64,000 nt of DNA, from contig NC_080670.1 of NCBI RefSeq assembly GCF_030247195.1, forward strand, positions 43,695,524 through 43,759,523, in the 5' to 3' direction. Both the position numbers and the translations under genes were made by a program. The notes under the pieces were generated by a model. It was not told the origin of the DNA and searched no databases. It saw nothing but the letters and a program-made list of their open reading frames with translations. Positions 55,563 to 64,000 of the stretch are shown piece by piece; the first letter of the stretch is position 1, and each line of letters opens with the position of its first letter. The stretch is from Topomyia yanbarensis (lineage: Eukaryota; Arthropoda; Insecta; Diptera; Culicidae).

Positions 55563-55668
55563 ACTATGCTATATTTCACCCTAAGGAGGAAAATTTGGTA
55601 AAAACCAAAATTTCTCACTAGGGTGAAAATTTGTTGGTAAAAACCAGTCTTTGTACAGGAGGGCACAA
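55563..55668 (+). repeat. 106-bp direct repeat, right copy
   Basis: Identical to 55219-55324, offset 344 bases. It contains the same palindrome at 55575-55599 and 55604-55627. Confidence 0.95.
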
Positions 55669-55681
55669 TTCGCGAACTTTC

Positions 55682-56262
55682 CAGAGCTTCTTAAGATTCT
55701 ACTTAATATCGTATGATTTCCTTGAAGAAACTTGACTGAATCACCGATAGCCGTTAACAAAACCTACTGAAACTGTAAAATTTCTAATTGTTAAGGTCGC
55801 AGAATTTCCCGAAGTTGGTAAAATATGTGTGAAAATCGTGAACACTCCGTTTTCTATAGAAATTGTTAGTATAGAAAGTTTGAAGTATTACTGAAATTCC
55901 ATATGACCTTCGAAGATTATCCTTAAAGTTCATTGAGATACTCTGAATTTTGACAAAACCAAACTATAACCAATGAGTGTCGTACAAATTATCTGAAGAA
56001 TTAAAGATCTCCTTGTAAGTCAGCAGTCTGCCAAAATATAAAAAAAACATTCCTGGAAGTTGTAGGGCGTCCCAAAAGCTTGCAGATTTGTTTATACTTG
56101 TTTGATTCCTACAATGAATTTATGACTTACTTAAAGTTTGAAATACTTTACTGGACTTTATAGAACTACTGTGTAGCACACAACTCTAAAGTATGCATAA
56201 ACCCATAGAATTTCCATAAAAATGTCATACTTCGTTGAAGCTTACAAAATCAAAGGAAAAAA
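55682..56262. other. Degenerate AT-rich repeat background
   Basis: Continuation of the loosely repetitive DNA seen before the hammerhead element; nothing else recognised. Confidence 0.4.
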
Positions 56263-56863
56263 CCTGTTTTAATCCACCTAGCGGTGCAATTGTGCCTTTC
56301 TCATTTCTCTAAACTATGGCACGGAGGCTTTTTATGTTCAACATAGTTGTGGAAATGTCCATCACATTCTTAGTACACTTTGCACTTATACACAATGGAA
56401 TGTCAGCCACGAACTTGATGAGCTACGTGTCGACGGTGAAACACTTGAAACAAAAAAAAATATCATACTCCATTAGCCTAATCAGCATTAGATCAATGTT
56501 ATCTGCTTGCTAACTCATTTTGTCATGCGGGGGTGGGTATGTGAGGAGGGCGAAAGTCCCATGAACGAACGACTCCCCAGCTTAAATTGGTATGCTTTGT
56601 GATATAGTGGTGGTTTAAAGATGATGGGGTTGAAAGGGAGGGGTATGAGGGCTGGATGGGGTGGTGGTCTGAGGGGTGATTTAAGGAGATTTTTAAAAGA
56701 GGGGAGTGAACAGTAGATGGGGGGGGTGTAACCCCTCTCCGTAAACCATCAACTACGCTCCTGTTAAAATCCAGAAACCTTATGCAAGTCGAAAAAAAAT
56801 TGGATTAGGGTTGACGTTTTTCAGAGTGATTGTATAACCTTTCTATATGAGAAAGGCAAAAAT
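56263..56863. mobile_element. Short element with GCCTTTCTCAT / ATGAGAAAGGC ends
   Basis: The left end has TTTAATCCACCTAGCGGTGC followed by GTGCCTTTCTCATTTCTC; the right end has AACCTTTCTATATGAGAAAG and GCAAAAA. The last 55 bases (56809-56863) recur almost exactly at 59229-59283. A G-rich segment lies at 56540-56735. This is a non-autonomous repeat of a type common in mosquito genomes; its class is not determined. Confidence 0.5.
56626..56661 (+). other. Potential G-quadruplex motif
   Basis: Five G tracts of three or more with loops of one to six bases (GGGGTTGAAAGGGAGGGG then TATGAGGGCTGGATGGGG) fulfil the usual four-tract rule on the plus strand. Folding and function are unproven. Confidence 0.5.
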
Positions 56864-57207
56864 GTGCCAAAATCCAAAAAAGTGAATCGTCGTCAAATTT
56901 TTTTTCGAGTTTGCATCAAATCTCGACGTTTCATGCACCTTGAACACATTTAGCATCAAAAATAAAAATTCTATTTTTAATTTTTCCTATAGTTTATATG
57001 AGAAATTTCTGTGTGGCCGCACTCTGAAACCCGTAATGCCGGAACCAGAATTCCGATCGATCCAAAATTCAATAGCAGCCGATGGGAAGGTTGCACCTTT
57101 CATTTGATACTAAGTTTGGGCAAATCGGTCCAGCCGTCTCTGAGAAAAATGAGTGACATTATTTGACACATACGCACATACATACATACATACACACACA
57201 TACACAC

Positions 57208-59116
57208 CAGTGGCGTAGCCAGGGTTAAACGCCCCCCCCCCCCCCCCAAACCAAAATTAATTGGATTGAAAAAAAAATTGATGCTGACGAATTTAATTTA
57301 ATATTCCACAAAATATTTTTGGAAAAATATTCTCTGATCACTACATTGAGAACTGTGTTTAAAGCGTCATGAGAACTTTTGGAAAATTATGGGAAGGGGA
57401 TCTTGTAACTTATCTCTTAGCCAAAATCCCATAGTTGTCAAATTACTTCAATGTAAAATAAAATAACTGTCTGAATTATTATGAGCTCATTTCTGGAAAG
57501 ATGCTTCAAAATATGGATTAGAGACAATTTTTCGAATGGGAATCTAAATTTGAATAGGTTGATTGCATATAAAACATAAGCTTGTTTACCGAAAACTTAC
57601 ATACATTTCAACATTTGCTGAAAATGTATTTTTTTTAGATTGTGTAGAGTTTAAACAACAATTCAATATGGTTAACAACAAGAATAACATTTCAGAAACT
57701 AGTTGAAAGCTGATGTAATTTTGTTTCTAGCAGGTCAGGATCGGTTTTATGAGCATTGGATTTTTGTTGTATTATCAACTATATGAATAGCCTCTTAGCA
57801 GGATGCAATGAATGGCGTACTAAAATTTTGTGTGCTACGTACTAGTACTGCAAGTTGTGAGGTTGACTAATAAAGAAAAGTAAAATTAATGCTCGATAAT
57901 TTTTAACGGTCACGATCACATTCATTCGAAACTGCCAAATTTCGATGTTAAGTAACATTGAAGAATTTCAAAACGTAAAACTGTTCATCTGCTGATAGAA
58001 TAATTTTGACGGTTAATCCTCCTAGAAGTAATTATAGACAAGAATTACTCTTCAACCAAATTTGGGTCGAGACTTAATGTCTCCAGCAAAGTTTTCGAAA
58101 TTGCTATTTCAAACAACTTTGTCAAAGACATAAATATCCCACATATTCAGAGTATCGAAATATAGTAGTAGAAAACCTTTACAACAAGCTATTCTGAAAT
58201 TACTGTATTTGATAAATCTCTTCTGCGGTAATTACATAATAAATTCACATTGCGTTCAAGGTGCCTTTGAAGCTTACAAAAAAAAATAAGGGAACTGGAT
58301 ATAAAACAAATAATTGCCAGATATTAAAAGGACTCAAAAACACAAAGAGTGATTCCATTTTCAGGAGCTAGCATCAATTCGGCGCAAGCTTAGTCCGCCC
58401 ACCAAGTTAGTGTCGGATTCTGATGAGATGAAGTCGAAACGCAAGTTTCAGTTCCATCCATCCATAATTTAGTTATAGGTTTCGTGTTCTCAACTCGCAA
58501 TGATTGTTTCAAACAATTTTATCCGTAGCGCAGAAAAAATAGTTTTCACCTAAATTTTTCTTCACTAAGAAGAAATATAGCAGGCCCAGTCCATTTAAAT
58601 CCCTATATGTTGAATTCATGTAGCCTTCATATTTTCAACAAAATTGTTTGAAATGACATTATCAAAAACTTTGCTGAAGGCACCGTGTCTCTTAATATTT
58701 TTGAAAAATTAATTCACCATAATTACCTCTATGAGAGTTAATCACTAAAATTTCTATATCAAAGCAGGCGCTGTTTTATATTGACAACTTCCCGAAGTTG
58801 TCAAACCTTCAAAGTCAAGGATTATTATATTAGGTGATCTTGAACGTTGAAAATTTTTCAGATCATTTATCCCACTTTAAAAGATCACAATTTTTGACTT
58901 CATTGACATATTATACAAGAAAATAATCTATAGAGGTTTGAAAACTGTTCCATGTTGATCCTTCTTGTTTGTAGACTGGAATGACATCTGTTAGACTACT
59001 TATGTTTTTGAATTTTCAATAATTTATCAAACTCATATTAAATTTTAGCATTTTTTCAAAAAATTTGCGATTTTCATCAAAAACCCCTCCAAACCAAATT
59101 TCTGGCTACGCCACTG
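57208..59116. mobile_element. 1.9-kb hAT-like non-autonomous element
   Basis: Perfect 15-bp terminal inverted repeats CAGTGGCGTAGCCAG lie at 57208-57222 and 59102-59116. ATACACAC at 57200-57207 and 59117-59124 could be an 8-base duplication, but the target is a CA-rich microsatellite, so this is weak. A C16 run lies at 57232-57247. No transposase frame was seen. The 58.4-kb hammerhead copy lies inside it. Confidence 0.7.
58371..58445 (+). ncRNA. Hammerhead ribozyme copy, partly decayed
   Basis: Plus strand: CTGATGA (58420-58426), stem II GAT-GAA-GTC (58427-58435), GAAA (58436-58439) and cleavage triplet ATC at 58373-58375. Helix I pairs AATTCGGCGC (58376-58385) with GTGTCGGATT (58410-58419) over ten positions including G-U pairs. 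Helix III has a mismatch next to the core, so activity is doubtful. A CACTAAGAAGAAATATAG block at 58567-58584 matches the palindrome module of the 55-kb element, in the same relative orientation to the ribozyme. Confidence 0.7.
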
Positions 59117-59283
59117 ATACACACACACATACACACACACATACATACACACACACATACAGACTTTTTCCGATCTCGACGAACTGAGTCGAATGGGATA
59201 TGACACTCGGCCCTCCGGGCCGGGATAAGGTTGACGTTTTTCAGAGTGATTGCATAACCTTTCTATATGAGAAAGGCAAAAAA

Positions 59284-61267
59284 TTGATGGCAGGTGTACG
59301 TACTATCGAGGCAAAATGTACGTACTATCGAGGTATACCTGTATGTTGGAACGGAATTGTATGAATTTTATATTCGCCGATACGCATTTTTTCCATCAAA
59401 AACTACAAGGGCAGCCCTATGGGGTTGTACGAATTGCAGACGTAGGACTGCAATACGTGAAATATTTTATGTTTTTATTACATTTGGATTAATAATCAAA
59501 CATATTTCTTTCTACAGTTCACTTTACGAATCAAACCGTCTTGCTCATCAGGTCATTTTATTTATAATGAGCGATCGAATTCGATTGAAGAAAGCAGACA
59601 GAAAACTGCGATGGAAAACCGAACTAATATCTGGAACTGCTTTAAAATTTTTAAAGGTTGGTCTATTGTGTGCGGTAAACAACCAGACCGAAGCTTAAAA
59701 ATCATGTTTTAGACAATACAGTCACAGTTCATGTATAGAACAAGGTATATAGTTTTATTTTTCCGTTATTGTAATGTTCGAAAAGTACACATATAAATGT
59801 AGCGAATGTCTTAATCATATATCGATGCAAAACGTATACAAGAATCGAAAATAATTTTATAGATGGACTTAGATGCGTTTTTGCAGCGATTTTTTGAGTA
59901 ACAGTGTATTCATTCATAAATAGGATTTGTAGTACCTATGTATTATTAGAATCAAAGATAGTAGGTTGAGTGGAAATGAATATCGTGGAATCAATGAATT
60001 GTTGAAACGTAAATAATAAACCTTCGTTGCACTTTCCATCCATCCGCGTGAATTTGTTGCTAAGAAAGTTTTCGTCTCCTTAGCAGTTCTCGTGTCTCCG
60101 CAGTGGGGGAAGTATACGTGTGCGCTTTCCATAAATTTTTACACCAAGTTTCGGTCGGTCATGAGAGTTTAGTGCCAATTAATGTTCGTGCTCAACAAAA
60201 TGGCGGTGTCGGTAGATGGTCCGACGCGGAATAGTTATGTATGCGAGTGTATTGTATGAGAGTAAAAGTTTTTTTTTAAGAAATCGCGCTCTACTCAAAA
60301 TTATGTAGACAAAGTAAGTACAAAGTTGGCGAAACCGGATGTGGAGTTTGAACGGAAAATTGTGACAGTGTCGGTCTGAGACTCAGCCACCCGGAATGGA
60401 GGCATTGTCGCACTGTTGACTGTCCCCGTATGTGAAAGGGAAGACAACACACATACCGATTCAATATATGTTAGTGAGGTGGATGAGTGCGTGCGCTGAT
60501 GATGCGTTGTAACTACGATCACACTAGTGTCCGAAGCATGATTATGGTAGAGGTGCCGAAGTGGGTTACACACACCAGTACCAGTGACATACGCATGTGC
60601 GGGGGATGGTCGTGGAGCGAACACATCGTCGTCCCTTTGACTTAACGGATTATGGCAGCATTTGCCACTAGCGAAGGATCCAATATCTGGTGAGTTTGTT
60701 CCGATTATGTTGGATATCTTTGCTGACAACATGTTGCATCAAATCCCCCGATCCGATAGGATTCAGAACCGTTGCAGCCACCATCATATTCGTTAAAACA
60801 AATAACCCACAAGCCGTATTCGGTGGGTGTTATGTACTATGAGTTCTACAGGAGGGTATACGAATTTATTTTGAAATTTGGTGCCACAGACTTACAGATG
60901 AATTGTTGGTGAATTATTGTACAATGAAATGGTTATTATTTTGGTACAACGCCCTATAAATACTGCAGGACCACTGAGAACTGACATACAAGTCAAGTTT
61001 TCAACTTGTGTAAGAAATAAAACTGTCGCTTTGAAATGACAACAGCAAGTAGCAACTTGCCACTGGTAGGCGCTTCGATCGCCCAGCAATCGAGATACGG
61101 GACTTGTGTGCAAAATTGGATACAATGGTGATTCGCGCATGTGAACCTGTATACGATGGTGATTTTCAACGTATTTTCATTTAAATGTTTACACAGGTTT
61201 TTCGGGAAAGTTTGTTCTAGCTTATATGTCTGTTCTCTGTGGCAGGACATACCACAATTGTGTCATG
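59284..61267. other. Unassigned DNA with two open frames
   Basis: Plus-strand 59294-59698 (134 codons) includes MSDRIRLKKADRKLRWKTEL followed by a possible donor AAAGGTTGGT, and minus-strand 60732-60301 (143 codons) is His/Ser/Thr-rich. Neither has a recognised domain, so neither is called as a gene. Confidence 0.35.
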
Positions 61268-62220
61268 TACACAGAAACGAAAAACTACCTAAAATTTAGT
61301 TCCTTTGACTCAATCTCGTGGTATCGTGGGGGAACTTAAAATTAGGTAAACCGTGTTGAAGGTAGTTTCCATTTAACCACGGCAAAAATTACAACTCATT
61401 GATAGGTTTTTTATACTCAACACAGATAAAAAAATTCATGTAAAATTATGCTAACTATACTGCACATAAAGGGAACGCGACCAATGGTGTAAAATTATAC
61501 GAGTGATTAGGTTTACATTGACCACAAATTGTACTATAAATTACTTACGTATGTATTGGTGACGAGACCGACATAAAAAAAATCCATTAAGTAATACCAA
61601 CACTTGAACCGACAATCTTTGACTCACCAGAGACACCCCCTTATGGACTAGACTAAAGCGACACATAACAATGTGACTGCAAAGTGGCGTACATAAACTT
61701 CGCTTGAGCGTGGACGATCCAAGCGCATTGAGTTGCGGCTCGTGCATGTATGTGTATGACGCAGTTAGCTTTTCTCTCTGCTCAACACCGTTTCGTTTAA
61801 AATCGTGTAAAAATAAGATATTTTACCTGAAAGTTGAATGAATAGCGCGGAGGTCTCGAGCAGAATAATGTAAATTTCCATAGGAACATACAGATTTGCA
61901 TGATTTTCAGGGGTCAATTTATATGCATGATATATAGCGGAAATTTATTCGTGAAACATAATTACACGAATAGTTTTTCTGCGATATCAGGAAATACGCT
62001 GAAGTTAATTTTCATATTTTTTTGCTGTGAAATTTAAGTTGAATTTACCTAATTTTGAGTTCACCCCAAACAACTCAAAAGTACCTTCCTCCACGGAAGA
62101 CCTCGACTGAGTCGAATCTCTCTTTTTGTTTTTGACATACTAATAAGTGCGAAAGCGACGCACAACTCAAAAGTAAGTTAAAAGAACTTATTCTGCAGGT
62201 TGTTTTATTTAACCGTGTAG
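61268..62220. mobile_element. Possible 0.95-kb MITE with TACAC ends
   Basis: The left end TACACAGAAACGAAAAACTA and, on the minus strand, right end CTACACGGTTAAATAAAACA are weakly inverted; CATG flanks both ends. A motif close to TACCTAAWWTTWAGTTC occurs at 61288 (plus), again inverted at about 61335-61352, and near 62046-62062, giving internal inverted repeats. Stress-type blocks with GACTCAATC near the left have an inverse near 62100. No coding capacity. Confidence 0.45.
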
Positions 62221-62224
62221 CATG

Positions 62225-63363
62225 TAGATACAAAGGGGTTTACTCCCATGTGTTGCATTCTACTCATTTCCATTACGCCAGATTTTATTTATTTATGTAT
62301 ATCATTCTTTATAAAATGTTATAACATTACCATTCTATGCGATGTATGGTGTAAGCGTCAACAACTATATATTGTGCTTGATTGAATTACATTCATTACA
62401 CTTTTTACATTTATCCCATATTGACTTTCTGAAGGGGCTAGTGAGATTTGTAGACAAACTTTTTTCTCCATTAATTTTCTTAGTGCGTCATAATTGTAGC
62501 AGAGAAAACGCCTGCAATTGCTATTAGGAAGGGTAAAAATGTTGATTAACATATTTTTTTCGCAAAGTTCAACTTTGCCGTGCAGTAGCGAGATGTGTTT
62601 GGTTACAAAAGTTTCTTTGGCCCTTTTGGAGCGATAGTATTGAACCAAAGAGAATAGGGAAAGAGACGAATAGTGTGAAGCCAAAAATACCTTATTGAGC
62701 AGACCAATGTAAATAAACATTACTCATGCCTGAGTTGGAGGAGATAAGTATTGTACATCTATCAAAAAAGAAATTTGAATTTTTGTCAGAATTTCTAGTG
62801 TTGAAATCATCATAGAGTGTTGCCGTTTTGACTGATTTTCACTCTTCGTCTCTTTCCATATTCTCTTTGTATTGAACGTGCCCATTATATTTTCTCTATA
62901 GAGTTCTACGCAAATGTTTTCACTCACACTACTTGGGGGTTTGTTTTCCTCCAGCTGTCATATATAAAACTGTCGGCCAATTTAAACATTTGAATTAGCT
63001 CTCGTAAAGTATTGGTGTTGAAATGCTCTATGTCGCTGTAAAACTTATTCGGCAAACGTACAATTCCGGTTGGTCATATTCCATGATGAAAATAATCCGA
63101 CCGAAAAGTTATTTTCGATTTGTTTTCATTCATCTATGACAGGTGAAGGAAAACAAACCGTTGAATACACTAATATAGTTACAGATTGTCAAGTACTCTA
63201 TATCTTGCCTATGGTGATGAATGGATATAGCGAGAGGCATCGAAACGATATTGGCGATTCTACGTTGAAACCGCTCACAGATAGCGGAGGTAGCAAAGTG
63301 TTGCTGATTTGATACTGTTCTGTCATAGTGCATATATTTTCTGTACACATCGGTAAAAAAAAC
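62225..63363. other. Unassigned AT-rich DNA
   Basis: Open frames at 62358-62720 (minus) and 63070-63312 (plus) have no motif or gene structure. Confidence 0.35.
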
Positions 63364-63607
63364 TTTATATTATATTATATTATATTATATTATATTATAT
63401 TATATTATATTATATTATATTATATTATATTATATTATATTATATTATATTATATTATATTATATTATATTATATTATATTATATTATATTATATTATAT
63501 TATATTATATTATATTATATTATATTATATTATATTATATTATATTATATTATATTATATTATATTATATTATATTATATTATATTATATTATATTATAT
63601 TATATAT
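63364..63607 (+). repeat. Perfect TATAT pentanucleotide microsatellite
   Basis: About 48 uninterrupted copies of a five-base unit (TATAT on the plus strand, ATATA on the minus). The Tyr/Ile/Leu frame across it is an artefact. Uninterrupted length suggests a young, polymorphic locus or an assembly-sensitive one. Confidence 0.97.
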
Positions 63608-64000
63608 TGATCGACGTATATTGACATGCATAATATTTACGGGGTGAGGAGGGTGCATCAGGGCATCATTGAAGTTACAACTGGATAATGAAATGGAAGG
63701 CCAATCGGAGTCAAGGAGGAAAAGTTTCCGTCGCTCGCGACAGATAAATTTCTCTCCAACAGTTGTAAACAATTTGACGCCCTCTTCTGTAGAAAGCTTG
63801 ACAAGTATTGCAAAATTCGTTATTCAATCTGCTGGATCTTATTGTTGGAAGGAGATTCGTTGATGCCCGCGGATACTGAGTAGGTGCATTTGCCTACGGG
63901 TCCGCCACCACTCTTTTGGCCCTTTATACAGCGATATGCTGAACGCAGAATGGTAACGAAATTTGAGCGTACTGTTAAGTGGAGCCGCATGCAGAGCAAG
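63608..64000. other. Unassigned DNA at the right edge
   Basis: A plus-strand frame at 63669-63863 (MEGQSESRRKSFRRSRQINF) is protein-like in composition but unsupported. Nothing else is recognised before the window ends. Confidence 0.3.

Larger units (their letters stand above)
55219..55668 (-). mobile_element. 450-bp hammerhead-ribozyme element with identical direct repeats
   Basis: A 13-bp duplication TTCGCGAACTTTC flanks the element exactly (55206-55218 and 55669-55681). Two identical 106-bp direct repeats (55219-55324 and 55563-55668) enclose a 238-bp middle. The period is 344 bases, so the insertion equals about 1.3 units of a 344-base monomer. Each repeat contains an imperfect palindrome (arms 55231-55255 and 55260-55283, loop AAAA). 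The middle holds a full hammerhead on the minus strand (55344-55418), a GTGATGTCCCG motif and a second, defective core on the plus strand (55504-55531). There is no coding capacity. Repeats plus ribozyme recall retrozymes and hammerhead-bearing Penelope-like elements; movement by a partner retrotransposon is inferred. Confidence 0.8.
56864..59283. mobile_element. Outer repeat element interrupted by a hAT-like insertion
   Basis: The left part (56864-57207) has a conserved-looking block GGAACCAGAATTCCGATCGA and AAATCGGTCCAGCCGTCTCT, then a CA/TA-rich microsatellite. The right part (59117-59283) resumes the microsatellite, then has GACGAACTGAGTCGAATGGG and CCCTCCGGGCC, and ends with the same 55-base terminus as the preceding element. 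The two parts were one element before the 1.9-kb insertion at 57208-59116. Confidence 0.6.

Noticed and set aside
59560..59600. CTGATGAG on the minus strand near 59.56 kb as another hammerhead
   Set aside because: No GAAA follows at the right distance and no helix partners were found.
63328..63624. 98-codon Tyr/Ile/Leu frame
   Set aside because: Pure translation of the TATAT microsatellite.

Overview
The window looks like intergenic or intronic DNA from a mosquito-like insect (Culicidae, possibly Aedes). The reasons are the AT-rich background, the very dense nested transposons, non-LTR retrotransposons of R1-like and I-like type, and short inverted-repeat elements. No host protein-coding gene can be called with confidence. 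Four weak exon-like or ORF candidates (about 14.25, 36.8, 40.5 and 59.3 kb) are listed as such.

Layout. 0-6 kb: mostly unassigned DNA holding a decayed reverse transcriptase (RT) fragment that is split by a 1.63-kb TG...CA insertion with a GCCC duplication. 6.1-13.5 kb: an unusual repeat domain of pyrimidine-rich TTTCGTTTCC-type DNA, arrays of a 12-bp unit in both orientations, a tandem duplication of about 2.9 kb, and a 1.28-kb inverted-repeat element. 14.9-15.1 kb: a cluster of hammerhead-like cores. 17.1-20.9 kb: a non-LTR element (EN and RT) apparently inserted in ORF1 of another non-LTR element. 21.4-26.1 kb (+) and 29.9-35.9 kb (-): two closely related R1-like elements in inverted orientation, each with perfect target-site duplications and each inactivated differently; the second carries a hAT-type MITE inside gag. 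36-42 kb: a tRNA-like pair, a possible pseudogene, a small MITE, a 1.7-kb foldback element and a decayed hammerhead copy. 42.6-47.7 kb (-): a nearly full-length but broken I-like element with an RNase H domain. 50.1-51 kb: the 3' part of another RT. 53.8-59.3 kb: MITEs, a short hammerhead-ribozyme element and a three-level nest. 61.3-62.2 kb: another MITE. 63.4-63.6 kb: a perfect pentanucleotide microsatellite.

The most interesting object is the 450-bp element at 55219-55668. It has a 13-bp target-site duplication, two identical 106-bp direct repeats that each contain a long hairpin, and between them a canonical hammerhead ribozyme on the minus strand. The repeat period is 344 bp. Decayed relatives lie at about 14.9, 41.4 and 58.4 kb. 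This layout recalls retrozymes and other hammerhead-bearing retroelements. The hammerhead fold is read directly from the sequence; mobilisation through a self-cleaved RNA is inference.

The genes do not form a pathway. The window is a record of successive insertions, and several relative ages can be read from nesting: RT fragment before the LTR-like insertion; R1-like copy 2 before its MITE; outer 56-59 kb element before the hAT-like element, before the hammerhead copy.
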